A DNA stretch of 64,000 nucleotides from WM-3-3 sp041660045 (GCA_041660045.1 JBAZXA010000009.1:1-64000), one strand, 5' to 3'; positions 36,041-45,565 are shown, counted from the first letter of the stretch. A program made the numbers and translations. Notes: generated by a model not told the origin, from the letters alone.

Positions 36041-36893
36041 CTCGCTCAGACAATTGGGCAGCATTTTGCAAGCCCAGCCCACTTCCGACGGCGCAGGCGT
36101 TAAACTTAAACGCATCTTGAGCCCGCAGCATAAGCAGACCTTTGACCCTTTTATTCTGCTGGATGAATTTGGTTCCGAGCAAGCTGATGATTATATTGCA
36201 GGCTTTCCAGAGCACCCACATCGGGGGTTTGAAACCGTAACTTATATGCTTGCCGGCACCATGCTACACCGCGACCATTTAGGCCACCAAGGCCATTTAA
36301 GTGCAGGTGGCGTGCAATGGATGACAGCAGGACGCGGCATTATCCATTCTGAAATGCCCGAGCAAGATCATGGCTTACTCCATGGTTTTCAGTTATGGAT
36401 CAACTTACCGGCACAGGAAAAAATGACTGCACCGCGTTACCAGGAGTTTAGCGCCCAGGAAATTCCACAGCTAGAACTGGCAGACGGCGGCTATCTTAAA
36501 GTGATTGCCGGTGACTTTAATTTAGGGCCAAGACATCTTTCGGGTGCCGTTAAAGGGATTAGCACTGCACCGCTGTATCTGGATGTTGCCCTAGCTAGCG
36601 GGCAAAGCCTTGATATTCCCGTGCCTGAACAGCACACTGCCTTGCTTTATGTTTATCAAGGCGCAATCAACGTGGATGAAAACCGCCCGCCACTGCAAAC
36701 CGGATTTCTTGGGCAAATGCTCAAAGGCAACCATATACGGCTAACTAACCATGATAAACCAGCCCGCTTTCTGCTTATCGCTGCAGCACCGCTGCATGAA
36801 CCTGTGGTGCAATCTGGGCCGTTTGTTATGAATACGCAAGCAGAAATTGAGCAAGCTTACCGTGACTACCGTGACGGCGTGCTCGCGCAATAA
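36033..36893 (+). CDS. Pirin-family bicupin protein
   Basis: ATG at 36033 gives 286 residues. The N-terminal cupin has the metal ligands in EHPHRGFETVTYML and HSEMPE. Pirins are iron-binding proteins, and some have quercetin dioxygenase activity. It is the second gene of the LysR-linked operon. Confidence 0.92.
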   Translation: MTSSLRQLGSILQAQPTSDGAGVKLKRILSPQHKQTFDPFILLDEFGSEQADDYIAGFPEHPHRGFETVTYMLAGTMLHRDHLGHQGHLSAGGVQWMTAGRGIIHSEMPEQDHGLLHGFQLWINLPAQEKMTAPRYQEFSAQEIPQLELADGGYLKVIAGDFNLGPRHLSGAVKGISTAPLYLDVALASGQSLDIPVPEQHTALLYVYQGAINVDENRPPLQTGFLGQMLKGNHIRLTNHDKPARFLLIAAAPLHEPVVQSGPFVMNTQAEIEQAYRDYRDGVLAQ

Positions 36894-36917
36894 ACACTAC
36901 AACTTAAGGAGCAAACC

Positions 36918-37517
36918 ATGCCGCAAAAACCTGCGCAAACACAAGTTGCCATCAACGATTTGATGAAACAACGCTGGAGCACCAGAGCCTTTGATCCAGT
37001 TAAACCCATAAGCAATAATGACCTGCTGGCATTATTGGAAGCCGCGCGCTGGGCGCCGTCATCCTTCAACGACCAGCCGTGGCGTTTTATAGTTTTTAAC
37101 AAAACTGTCGACCCTGTTGCCTGGCAGCAAGCCCAAAGCACGTTAATTGAAAAAAACCGGCAGTGGGCAAAAAATGCGCCCGTCTTGATTTTAGCCTCTG
37201 CCATGGCTAATTTTGGCCATAACGGCCAAGCCAACCCTAGCTCACAATACGACACTGGTGCAGCAAGCGTTAGCCTATGCCTACAAGCCGCCGCTTTGGG
37301 ATTAGTTAGCCATCAAATGGGCGGCTTTGATAAAGCTAAAGCAAAGGATTTATTCAAACTACCCAACGAGTGCCAGCCTATCGCCATGATCGCGGTGGGT
37401 TATCAGGCTGAGCTTGCTATTCTCGATGATGAATTTAAAGCTGCCGAAATCGCCCCGCGCAGCCGCGCACAAATAGGTGATCGGTTTTTTGCAGGGTGCT
37501 GGAACAATCCGTATTGA
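36918..37517 (+). CDS. Nitroreductase-family FMN oxidoreductase
   Basis: The 199-residue flavoprotein has RWSTRAFDPVKPI for FMN phosphate binding, WAPSSFNDQPWRF, and a C-terminal MIAVGYQ. It reduces quinones or nitroaromatics with NAD(P)H in family members. It follows pirin by 24 bases with an AAGGAG site. Confidence 0.92.
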   Translation: MPQKPAQTQVAINDLMKQRWSTRAFDPVKPISNNDLLALLEAARWAPSSFNDQPWRFIVFNKTVDPVAWQQAQSTLIEKNRQWAKNAPVLILASAMANFGHNGQANPSSQYDTGAASVSLCLQAAALGLVSHQMGGFDKAKAKDLFKLPNECQPIAMIAVGYQAELAILDDEFKAAEIAPRSRAQIGDRFFAGCWNNPY

Positions 37518-37568
37518 TTTTTGTTTAATATTTTCACCCCACTCTTTATTTTCTTTTAGGAGACACCC

Positions 37569-38312
37569 ATGAACATCCAAAATTGCACCGCCTTAGTCAC
37601 CGGTGCAAACCGCGGCATTGGCAAAGCTTACATAGAAGCCTTGGCAAATGCTGGTGCAAAACGCATCTATGCCACCGCCCGCACACTTGAGTCGCTAGCC
37701 CCTATCGTAGCCATTGCACCCGATCGTATCATCCCACTGGCCTTGGATATTACCAAACCCGAACAGGTCAACGGCGTTGCTGGCATTGCCCTTGATGTTA
37801 ACCTATTGATTAACAACGCCGGTATCCTAGGTGGCGGTAGTGGTGCTTTCGCTGACGATAGCTTGGAAACCGCCCAACGGGAAATGCAAACTAATTATTT
37901 TGGCACTTACGCTATGTGCCTGGCTTTTGCACCTATCCTAAAAAACAATGCTGGCGGTGCACTGGTTAATCTGTTGTCTATTGCATCAGTCGTCGGCATT
38001 CCTTCAATCAGCTCTTACTGCGCGTCCAAAGCGGCTTTGCACGGCTTAACCCAAGGCATGCGGGCAGAGCTTAAGGCCCAAGGCACGCTAGTGGTCGGCG
38101 TTTACCCAGGCCCAATTGACACAGATATGGCTGCTGGCATAGAAATGGAAAAATTCCCCCCTTTGGATGTTGCAAACCGTACCCTAACCGCCATAGAAAA
38201 CAATCAGGAAGACGTCTACACGGACCCCGTTGCAGAACATGTTTTTTCAGGCCTAAGCGCACCGCTTAAAGCCATAGAACAACAATTTTCTGCTATGTTG
38301 CCACAAGCTTAA
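37569..38312 (+). CDS. Short-chain dehydrogenase/reductase
   Basis: The 247-residue Rossmann enzyme has the cofactor motif VTGANRGIGKAY, NNAG, catalytic Ser in LLSIASVVG, and YCASK (Tyr-x-x-x-Lys). It ends the operon doxX-pirin-nitroreductase-SDR, preceded by TAGGAGA. Substrate unknown. Confidence 0.92.
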   Translation: MNIQNCTALVTGANRGIGKAYIEALANAGAKRIYATARTLESLAPIVAIAPDRIIPLALDITKPEQVNGVAGIALDVNLLINNAGILGGGSGAFADDSLETAQREMQTNYFGTYAMCLAFAPILKNNAGGALVNLLSIASVVGIPSISSYCASKAALHGLTQGMRAELKAQGTLVVGVYPGPIDTDMAAGIEMEKFPPLDVANRTLTAIENNQEDVYTDPVAEHVFSGLSAPLKAIEQQFSAMLPQA

Positions 38313-38393
38313 GCATGCTTTTAGCACTATAAAAACTTCCTCTTTATTTACACAGTTGCTCAAACTATTTGCTTTTTTTAAGGCCAGAATAAT

Positions 38394-38419
38394 CATCAGA
38401 ACGAAACTTCGTTCTGATG
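38394..38419. promoter_or_regulatory. 26-bp perfect palindrome upstream of a Spy-like gene
   Basis: Arms CATCAGAACGAA (38394-38405) and TTCGTTCTGATG (38408-38419) are separated by AC. No T tract follows on either strand, so an operator or RNA hairpin is more likely than a terminator. It ends 29 bases before the next start codon. Confidence 0.5.
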
Positions 38420-38448
38420 TGTTTACCCATTAATACTTGAGGAATCCC

Positions 38449-38793
38449 ATGAACAAAAAAACTTTAGCACTCGCAATCATCCTCGCTTTGCCATTAACCG
38501 CCATGGCAGGCCCTGGCGGTAAGCATGGAGGCCCCGGTGGACTTTTGGAAAAACTAAATAAAGACCTCAACCTGAGCGCCGAGCAAAAACCGAAAGTGGA
38601 AAGCCTGTTAAAAGAACAGCATAAAAAAATGAAAGCATTGCATGATGAAACCCATGAAAAGCTAAAACAGCTGTTAACACCAGAACAAGCGACCAAGCTG
38701 GAACAAATCAAGCAAGAACAGAAACAACACTGGGAAAAACGGGGCGCTAAACCCGGCCCAGATGCTGAACCTGAAACCGAAGCGCCCAACTAA
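38449..38793 (+). CDS. Small periplasmic Spy/CpxP-like protein
   Basis: ATG at 38449 follows a GAGGAA site and gives 114 residues. A signal peptide ends at AMA-G. The mature protein starts with GPGGKHGGPGG, then helical LNLSAEQKPKVESLL and LLTPEQATKLEQI. These are LTxxQ-like repeats of the Spy/CpxP chaperone and metal-sensing family, though not a strict match. It ends in an acidic, Pro-rich tail. A role in envelope stress or metal response is inferred. Confidence 0.75.
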   Translation: MNKKTLALAIILALPLTAMAGPGGKHGGPGGLLEKLNKDLNLSAEQKPKVESLLKEQHKKMKALHDETHEKLKQLLTPEQATKLEQIKQEQKQHWEKRGAKPGPDAEPETEAPN

Positions 38794-38814
38794 AACCCCT
38801 CCCGCTATCAACAA

Positions 38815-38835
38815 GGACAGGCCACTGGCCTGTCC
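38815..38835 (+). terminator. Hairpin after the Spy-like gene
   Basis: GGACAGGCC, loop ACT, GGCCTGTCC is a strong 9-bp stem 21 bases past the stop. It has no T tract, so termination is only probable. Confidence 0.4.
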
Positions 38836-38915
38836 AACTCACTTAACAAACTGGCACCAGACCCTATCCTGCCGATAATCATCCGCAGGCAGCCCACAAA
38901 CGGCATGCAAGCGCA

Positions 38916-39134
38916 TTACGATCCCGGCTTATCCGGCTCAAAAACCAATAAATCACCCGGCTGGCAATCCAGAAATTCGCAGATTTTTTCCAAGGTCTCA
39001 AAGCGCACGCCTTTAACCTTACCTTGTTTTAACAAAGACAAATTCACTTCAGTAATGCCAATGTACTCGGCCAAGGCTTTGGATTTAACCTTGCGCTTAG
39101 CCAGCATAACGTCCAATTGCACAACTATGGCCAT
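38916..39134 (-). CDS. XRE-family regulator (YozG-like)
   Basis: ATG at 39132-39134 gives a 72-residue protein that is almost entirely one helix-turn-helix: KSKALAEYIGITEVNLSLLK and VRFETLEKICEFLDCQPGDLL. This type is commonly paired with a DUF2975 membrane protein, as here (1-base gap). It probably regulates its own operon. Confidence 0.9.
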   Translation of the reverse strand: MAIVVQLDVMLAKRKVKSKALAEYIGITEVNLSLLKQGKVKGVRFETLEKICEFLDCQPGDLLVFEPDKPGS

Positions 39135-39135
39135 A

Positions 39136-39693
39136 TCAAATAAACGACGCGTTTTCTTCCGCCAGCAGTTGGCCCTCATTAATAACGCTAGCCATTAACC
39201 AGACCATGCCAGCAAAAAACAACAAAAATATCTGGTCAGAACCAATGCCGATTGCCACATGCCGCATTCCAGCGAGATTTTCATACGTCAATACCACTGA
39301 AATTAATGCCTTGGTGATAATTTCTGCCACCGCCGATAGCGCCGCCCAAGCGGCAAAATGTTTAAGATAACTAACGGCTTGCCGAGTAAATAACTTGTTA
39401 TGGGTAAACAGTTTAAAACACTGGCGCGCCTGCCAAACCCCCATCAATAAAAAAACCAAGGAGATTTCGGTTAAAACACAGCCGGTAAGCCGTTGCCAAG
39501 CCAGCAAACCGTGTTCTACCCCATTGGGCGGCAAATTTACCCGCACCGCTAGGCTGACCGCATCCGCCCAAAGCCAATAAAACGCCACGGCAACCGGCAA
39601 ACAAAAGATTAACCACAAGCACGCAAGCGCTAAAATACGACTTGCCCAACAAATCCGCTGAAAACTCAGTTTAGTATCCGCATTTAACTTCAT
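39136..39693 (-). CDS. DUF2975 membrane protein
   Basis: ATG at 39691-39693 gives 185 residues with four hydrophobic helices (near residues 15-40, 70-95, 125-150 and 155-175). The central LFTHNKLFTRQAVSYLKHF segment is typical of DUF2975. Function is unknown. Paired with the XRE regulator immediately downstream. Confidence 0.85.
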   Translation of the reverse strand: MKLNADTKLSFQRICWASRILALACLWLIFCLPVAVAFYWLWADAVSLAVRVNLPPNGVEHGLLAWQRLTGCVLTEISLVFLLMGVWQARQCFKLFTHNKLFTRQAVSYLKHFAAWAALSAVAEIITKALISVVLTYENLAGMRHVAIGIGSDQIFLLFFAGMVWLMASVINEGQLLAEENASFI

Positions 39694-39715
39694 AACCGCC
39701 CTCACTTAGTAAGCA

Positions 39716-39744
39716 TTGACAAATAATTATTGTATTACGATAAT
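39716..39744 (+). promoter_or_regulatory. Promoter with overlapping palindrome
   Basis: TTGACA (39716-39721), 17 bases, GATAAT (39739-39744) form a good sigma-70 promoter for the plus-strand lipoprotein gene. The imperfect palindrome ATTATTGT-ATT-ACGATAAT (39726-39744) covers the -10, and is a likely site for the adjacent XRE protein. Confidence 0.5.
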
Positions 39745-39767
39745 AAATTATCACTAATCATTATTGA

Positions 39768-40367
39768 ATGCCAATGAAAATTCGCTTAGCCCTAGTTTTA
39801 ATGCTTGTTAATTTTATCTCTGCCTGTGGCGGTATTCCGCTGCACTCGATACCTAAACTGATCCGTTTGCAAAGCGACTTACTGGTCGCTGATCCCGCTG
39901 AATTTATGCTCGCCATTCAAACCGATGAGCGTATGACACCTCCGCCGGATTCACCACCGAAGTTGATATTGTCCATAAAACCAGCCGAATCCGGCGCGTT
40001 TCAAGCTATCGACAAGCAGCTTCCCATGCATTTCAGCATTGCCACGTCAAATAAATTAGGTCTGCCGACACCTTCAGCAAAGCGAAAATGGCTAATTTAT
40101 AGCTTAACTGGCGAATCACAAAAACAGCTAACCGCCATACAAACTTACTTTAAAAACTTGCAGCAGCAAAAACTAGGTGGCAGCTTAAGTGTAGGTATAG
40201 CCCAAGAAGGCGTAGCCGTTAAAGAGCCCGCCTTTGCCGATAGCGAATGGCAAAGCTGGTTGCGCCTATCGCAACAAGACGGCTTTTTTGAACTTTGGTC
40301 AGGCACAATTGCGGACTTGCTGAAACAGGCAAAAGCCAATGAGGACGCTAATAATTCAACACAATAA
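39768..40367 (+). CDS. Predicted lipoprotein of unknown function
   Basis: I do not recognise this protein. It has a signal peptide with the lipobox ISAC (Cys20 if ATG 39768 is used, Cys18 with ATG 39774). The mature part has about 180 residues and no motif I can name. It is divergent from the DUF2975/XRE pair and shares its control region. Confidence 0.75.
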   Translation: MPMKIRLALVLMLVNFISACGGIPLHSIPKLIRLQSDLLVADPAEFMLAIQTDERMTPPPDSPPKLILSIKPAESGAFQAIDKQLPMHFSIATSNKLGLPTPSAKRKWLIYSLTGESQKQLTAIQTYFKNLQQQKLGGSLSVGIAQEGVAVKEPAFADSEWQSWLRLSQQDGFFELWSGTIADLLKQAKANEDANNSTQ

Positions 40368-40459
40368 GATAAATCAAGCATTAGGATGAATTTGCCGGAA
40401 GAAAAGCAAGATTTGATAGGCTAAGCCAGAATGGTCTGGCCCTTCGGTATAATCACTAA

Positions 40460-40654
40460 CTACTTTGTTGGCAAATAGTCTTTAAGTAATTCCAAGACCT
40501 TGTCTTCACAACTTGCACAGCCAGTACAAGCGCCGGTTGCCCTGGAAATACTGGCTAAATCAGCTCGCGTTTTTTCGGCAAAATAAATAATTTGCGCCCG
40601 CGTTGTACCACTGCAGTGACAAATTACGCCTTCATTGTTTTGCTTGTTAGCCAT
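40460..40654 (-). CDS. BFD-like [2Fe-2S] protein
   Basis: The 64-residue protein has CHCSGTT and CTGCASC, four Cys spaced as in bacterioferritin-associated ferredoxin-type domains. Such proteins pass electrons for iron release. No bacterioferritin gene lies in the window, so the partner is unknown. Confidence 0.87.
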   Translation of the reverse strand: MANKQNNEGVICHCSGTTRAQIIYFAEKTRADLASISRATGACTGCASCEDKVLELLKDYLPTK

Positions 40655-40685
40655 TATTTCCTATTAAGCGTTTTTTACTGACCGC

Positions 40686-41117
40686 TTAGCTTGCCGATAG
40701 GCTTTGTTGTGGCGGCAGTGGCTGTTGCTCTATACGTTCTAGTTTAGGATCAAGACACGCCCAAACCGGTGCGCTGCTAGCCCAAATATTCATAGTCGGC
40801 TGCACCGAAGAAGGCTGATCTAAAGTTCCCGCACGAACTACTGTTACTTGTGGCCGTACCGATGAGTTAGCAAATAAATGGGAACCGCAGCTTGGGCAAA
40901 AGCGCCGCTGTATTTGGTTGCCACTATCAGCTATGCTCAAGTACTCGCTTAAAGTTCCAGATATTTCAAGCGCTGCACTAGGCACTAGCACATTGACTGT
41001 ACCGTTAGCAGCAATGTGCTGACAATCACTACACCAACATATCCGGCTAGCAACAGGTTCAGCAGTAAGCTTATAGTGTACCGCCCCACAAAGACAACGT
41101 CCGCTTCGTTCAGTCAT
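40686..41117 (-). CDS. GFA-family (CENP-V/GFA) zinc protein
   Basis: The 143 residues contain CLCGAVHYKL, CWCSDCQ and RRFCPSCGSHLF. These are the zinc ligands of the glutathione-dependent formaldehyde-activating family. Many members do not act on formaldehyde, but in a methylotroph that role is worth considering. It is 31 bases upstream of the BFD-like gene. Confidence 0.88.
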   Translation of the reverse strand: MTERSGRCLCGAVHYKLTAEPVASRICWCSDCQHIAANGTVNVLVPSAALEISGTLSEYLSIADSGNQIQRRFCPSCGSHLFANSSVRPQVTVVRAGTLDQPSSVQPTMNIWASSAPVWACLDPKLERIEQQPLPPQQSLSAS

Positions 41118-41132
41118 TACCCTCTCCTATGA

Positions 41133-41148
41133 TTAACAAAATTGTTAA
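41133..41148. promoter_or_regulatory. Palindrome upstream of the GFA gene
   Basis: TTAACAA-AA-TTGTTAA lies 15 bases before the GFA start codon on the minus strand. It is a possible operator. The regulator is unknown. Confidence 0.35.
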
Positions 41149-41298
41149 AGCTTAACCCAAGTAGATAAATGCGCGTTGCCCCGGATTTTCAATATTGTCC
41201 TACGCGATAGTATAGCAATTTCCTTGTGCCGCCAGTTTTGGGATGCAGCAGCACTTAACCCGAAGCCGGCAACACTATGGTCAGGAGTTAATCCTCAT

Positions 41299-44200
41299 TT
41301 ACAAGCTGCTTGCGCTAACCTTACTGCTGCTAACTTTAAACCAAATCGCATAGAGGGTTGGCAAAAACAACAATGTCAAAAGGGTACCAACAGCAGTCCC
41401 GCCTATCAGTGTATAGGCCATCGACCCCCAGAATACAGAAGAGGTCAGTGGGATAAACGCCAGTATAGCGGCAAGCGCTGTCAACACCACGGGCCGCGAC
41501 CGCTGTACGGTAGCCTCCACCACCGCATTGAAGGTATCCAGGCCTTTGTCTTCGTTATGCTTAATTTGATCGATCAGAATCAAGGTATTTCGCATGAGTA
41601 TGCCAGACAGACCTATCAATCCAAGAATTGCATTGAATCCAAAAGATTGGTGAAATAACAGCAGGATAGGCACTGTCCCTATTAGCCCCAGCGGTCCTGT
41701 TAGGAACACCATGGTCATTGCGGAGAATGATCTTACCTGGAAGATAATGACGGTTAACGTAAGAATCAACATAATTGGAAAAATCGGCAGCAACGCCTTA
41801 TTGGCCTTTTCAGCTTCTTCAATAGAGCCCGCCATTTCGATTTTGTAATCGGGCGGAAGGGTTTGCAAGATTGGAGCTAATGCCTGCCAAACTTCGGTAG
41901 ATACTTGAGGGGGTTGCAGTGTTTCATCAATATCCCCACGGACGGTTATAGTGACATATCGATCACGACGCCTCAATAAGGGGTCTTCAGGCCTAAATTC
42001 AATTGAGCCGACTTGTCTTAGTGGAATGATCTTCCCATTTTTGTTGGTCAAATTGAAATCAATGATTCGGGCAGGTTCGAGCCGCTGTTCACCAGCGCTT
42101 CTGGCAACAATATCCACCGTCCTTATATTTTCCCGTACTTGTGTTACGGGCGTACCACTTAATAGGAATTGTAATTGTTCTGCCACATCGTTTGGTGACA
42201 AGCCGATCAACTTTAGCCGCTCCTGATCCAACACAAAATGCAAGGTTGGCTGGAAATTGCCCCAATCTTGATTAACTTGGCGCATATGGGAGTTTTTGCG
42301 CATTATATCAGCCACGTCTTGACTGATGGCCCTCACTTTACCTGGATCTGCGCCCATAACCCGAAAGGCAACCGGAAAAGGTGACGGCGGACCAAATACC
42401 AACTGAGTGGCACGCACTTTTGCTGCCGGTGCCAGACCTCGCTGAACTGATTCACGCAAACGTGACTTTAGCGCTTCTCTAGCATCCTCATCCGGAGTTA
42501 AAACAATAATTTTAGCAAAGGAAGGATCTGGCAATTCTGGCGCAAATGCGAAGAAAAACCTTGGTGCTCCCTGGCCAATATAGCTGGTCACAATTTTAGC
42601 TTCCGGTTGTTGCAGCAACCATTGCTCAACTTTTTCGGCGGCGGCGCCCGTCGCGTCAATATCTGTACCATAAGGCATCTGAATTTCCACTAACATTTCC
42701 GCGCGATCGGAACTTGGGAAAAACTGTTGCTTCACGCTCCCCATCCCGATAACCGCAGTAATAAATGCTAACAGAACAGCCGTAGCCACTTTTTTCTTGT
42801 TGACGACGGACCAGGTGACAAGCGTACGAAAACGACGGTAATTTGGGGTGGCATATATGGCCTCATGTCCACCTTCAACAGGCTTGATGGCAGGCAATAG
42901 CTTAACGCCTAAATACGGTGTAAAAAAGACCGCCACAAACCAAGATGTCAGCAATGCAAAGCCTACAATCCAGAAAATATTACCGGCATATTCGCCCGCA
43001 CTAGACTTTGCAAAACCCACCGGCGTAAAGCCAATTACTGTCACTAATGTACCCGTTAGCATGGGCGCGGCGGTATTGCTCCAAGCATAAGCAGCAGCAT
43101 TAATTCGATCCAGACCTTCTTCCATTTTAACCACCATAATCTCGATGGCGATGATGGCATCATCGACCAGCAAGCCCAGTGAAATAATCAATGCCCCCAA
43201 AGTAATCCTGTCAAACACACGGTCCGTGATCATCATTACCACAAACACTGCGGCCAGTGTCAATGGCACCGCAGCCGCCACCACGATGCCTACCCGCCAT
43301 CCCATGCTCAGCAAACTAATGAGAATCACAACGCCCAGGGCCACAAAAAACTTAAGCATAAACTCATTGACCGCCTCTTCGATGACTACTGACTGATCGG
43401 TGATCTTCTTAAGTTCGTATCCCAGCGGCAAGGACGTGCTGATTTTGTTTTCTTCCGCCTTTAGCGCCGCACCCAGTTTAAGACCGTTCCAGCCCTCCTG
43501 CATTACTACACCCAGCACTAATGCGGGCTTACCGTCATGCCTAATAAAAAAAGTAGCAGGATCCTCATAACCCTGTTTAACATCTGCAATATCAGAAAGC
43601 TTGAAAGATTGTCCTGCCGCCACTATCGGCGTATTGCGAATTTTATTTAAACTATCGTAAGCACCATCAAGGCGGACAAACATCTGCGGCCCCGATGTTT
43701 CGACCGAACCAGCTGCTGTAATAACATTTTGTTTATGCAAAGCCTCGAGAATCTGGTAAGCATTTACCCCAATATTAGATAGGCGCTCATTGGAAATTTC
43801 AACGAAAATGCGTTCCGGACGCTCCCCCAAAATATCGACTTTTTTAACGCCAGGCACATGCAATAGCTTTTGCCGTATAGTTTCCGCTTCACGCGTCAAT
43901 AATGGCAAAGGCAACCCATCTGCATGCAATGCATACAACGCAAAAGTAACATCGGAATATTCATCATTAATAAAAGGCCCAAGTGTGCCCTGGGGCAGCT
44001 TATGCGCCTCATCACCTAGTTTCTTTCTTGCTTGATAGAACTGCTCAGGCACTTCTTTAGGAGGGATTGGGTCTTTCAATGTTAGCGTCATCAAAACCAA
44101 GCCTGGCCGCGCCATGGTTTCCACACGGTCGTACCAGCGTAATTCCTGCAAACGCTTTTCGTAAGGTTCAGCAACTAAATCTTGCATTTCTTGAGCCGTT

Positions 44201-44370
44201 GCCCCTGGCCAAGCGGCGCTAATAACCATCTCCTTAATTGTATAAGGTGGATCCTCAGCTCTTCCAAGATTAAGGAACGCATATATACCTGATACTGTAA
44301 TGGCGACAATTAGAAAAAGTGTAATTGCGCGTTCCCGGACAGCAAATGCCGATAAGTTAAAAGCCTTCAT
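41299..44370 (-). CDS. RND efflux permease (AcrB-type superfamily)
   Basis: The 1023-residue inner-membrane pump has 12 predicted helices. The proton-relay pair lies in GLLVDDAIIAIEIM. Two large periplasmic domains carry RND features such as FFPSSDRAEMLVEIQMPYG. It overlaps the adaptor gene by 4 bases. With adaptor and outer-membrane channel present, the system is complete. The sequence falls within the short HAE1-like permeases. Substrates unknown. Confidence 0.95.
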   Translation of the reverse strand: MKAFNLSAFAVRERAITLFLIVAITVSGIYAFLNLGRAEDPPYTIKEMVISAAWPGATAQEMQDLVAEPYEKRLQELRWYDRVETMARPGLVLMTLTLKDPIPPKEVPEQFYQARKKLGDEAHKLPQGTLGPFINDEYSDVTFALYALHADGLPLPLLTREAETIRQKLLHVPGVKKVDILGERPERIFVEISNERLSNIGVNAYQILEALHKQNVITAAGSVETSGPQMFVRLDGAYDSLNKIRNTPIVAAGQSFKLSDIADVKQGYEDPATFFIRHDGKPALVLGVVMQEGWNGLKLGAALKAEENKISTSLPLGYELKKITDQSVVIEEAVNEFMLKFFVALGVVILISLLSMGWRVGIVVAAAVPLTLAAVFVVMMITDRVFDRITLGALIISLGLLVDDAIIAIEIMVVKMEEGLDRINAAAYAWSNTAAPMLTGTLVTVIGFTPVGFAKSSAGEYAGNIFWIVGFALLTSWFVAVFFTPYLGVKLLPAIKPVEGGHEAIYATPNYRRFRTLVTWSVVNKKKVATAVLLAFITAVIGMGSVKQQFFPSSDRAEMLVEIQMPYGTDIDATGAAAEKVEQWLLQQPEAKIVTSYIGQGAPRFFFAFAPELPDPSFAKIIVLTPDEDAREALKSRLRESVQRGLAPAAKVRATQLVFGPPSPFPVAFRVMGADPGKVRAISQDVADIMRKNSHMRQVNQDWGNFQPTLHFVLDQERLKLIGLSPNDVAEQLQFLLSGTPVTQVRENIRTVDIVARSAGEQRLEPARIIDFNLTNKNGKIIPLRQVGSIEFRPEDPLLRRRDRYVTITVRGDIDETLQPPQVSTEVWQALAPILQTLPPDYKIEMAGSIEEAEKANKALLPIFPIMLILTLTVIIFQVRSFSAMTMVFLTGPLGLIGTVPILLLFHQSFGFNAILGLIGLSGILMRNTLILIDQIKHNEDKGLDTFNAVVEATVQRSRPVVLTALAAILAFIPLTSSVFWGSMAYTLIGGTAVGTLLTLLFLPTLYAIWFKVSSSKVSASSL

Positions 44371-45464
44371 TTGAGCGCTACCTTACTAATATCGGTAGCT
44401 TTAACGAGTTCACCTTCATACAAAAGATGCGCCCCTAGCGCAACTATCTGTTCATCTTGTTTAAGATCACCTGCCACTAACGCATATTCCGAAGAGACCT
44501 CCTTAATACTAATTTTACGGAAGGCTACAGCAGAATCATTAGGATTAACAACCCAAATACCCATTGCCTGTCCGTCATTGTAAATTGACGATAAAGGTAC
44601 TTGTTGCAGTTTTTCAGCTGCCCCATTTAACTCAACAGAAACAGTAGAACCAAGGGGAACAGCAGCCGAATCAGCCATTACATATCTAGCTGTAAAAGTT
44701 CTGGAAACTGGATCGGCAGCTTTACTTAGTTCCCGTAAGCGCACCTTATATTGATTGGACGTTTTGCTATACACAAAGGCAGTCGCTTCGCTACTCACCT
44801 CTGGCCGGACGCTCTCGGGCAAATACACTTCCGCCTCGCGGGGACCGTTTTTAGCAAGGCGCACCACCGTCAGCCCAGCGCTAACAACTTGGCCTGGTTC
44901 AACCAATATGCCGACAACTATACCGTCAGCATCGCTAACAAGGTTGGCATAAGAATCTGCATTTTTAGCAATACGGGCTTGTGCCAAAGCGGCTTCCAAT
45001 GCCGCTTTGGCAGCATCTAAGGCTGCTTTGGCAGCGTCGTAGGTTTGCGAGGAGATAGCACCTTGCTCACTTAAACCATTTAAACGTGCTTCATCTGCTA
45101 TTGCTTGGGTATATTTTGCTTGTGCTGTTGCCACGGCGGCTTCCTGAGCATAATAGTTTAGCATTAAGTCATTGCCGTCAAGCCGCATCAGCACCTGACC
45201 CTTATGCACCTCCTGCCCCACATCTACTAATCTTTCTATGATTTTGCCAGATACACGGAAGCCAATATTGCTTTCTACCCGTGCCGTCACTACACCCGTG
45301 TACACAGGATGCTCACCCACCGAAACAGTGGCTTTTGCAACCAAAACCTGAGGCGGCTCAAGCCGTGCGTCAGTTGGCGCAGGTTTAGAACAACCCATGG
45401 ACAGGAAAAGTATTAAAAAAGGGATTTTCCGGATAGGAAAGTTGTAAAACATATTCATGGACAT
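44367..45464 (-). CDS. RND periplasmic adaptor (membrane fusion lipoprotein)
   Basis: The 365-residue adaptor has a lipoprotein signal with MGC at Cys25. It has a lipoyl-type half motif GFRVSGKIIERLVDVGQEVHKG (read as two short parts around GFRVSGKI and GQEVHKGQ), an alpha-hairpin rich in Ala, and DGIVVGILVEPGQVV. It joins pump to channel. Start ATG 45462-45464 follows GGTGGGG. Confidence 0.94.
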   Translation of the reverse strand: MSMNMFYNFPIRKIPFLILFLSMGCSKPAPTDARLEPPQVLVAKATVSVGEHPVYTGVVTARVESNIGFRVSGKIIERLVDVGQEVHKGQVLMRLDGNDLMLNYYAQEAAVATAQAKYTQAIADEARLNGLSEQGAISSQTYDAAKAALDAAKAALEAALAQARIAKNADSYANLVSDADGIVVGILVEPGQVVSAGLTVVRLAKNGPREAEVYLPESVRPEVSSEATAFVYSKTSNQYKVRLRELSKAADPVSRTFTARYVMADSAAVPLGSTVSVELNGAAEKLQQVPLSSIYNDGQAMGIWVVNPNDSAVAFRKISIKEVSSEYALVAGDLKQDEQIVALGAHLLYEGELVKATDISKVALK

Positions 45465-45490
45465 TGCCCCACCAAAAAGTAACGAACTTA

Positions 45491-45519
45491 TTATTAGTTA
45501 TAAGTTACATATTTGTCAA
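45491..45519 (-). promoter_or_regulatory. Promoter of the adaptor-pump operon with TetR operator candidate
   Basis: On the minus strand TTGACA (complement of 45514-45519) and TAATAA (complement of 45491-45496) are 17 bases apart. GTAAC/GTTAC repeats and AACTTAT-N8-ATAAGTT overlap this promoter, as expected for repression by the adjacent TetR protein. Confidence 0.6.
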
Positions 45520-45565
45520 ACTGTTACTTTTATAGGCAGGGATTTTCTTTACCTGAGCGTTTAGC

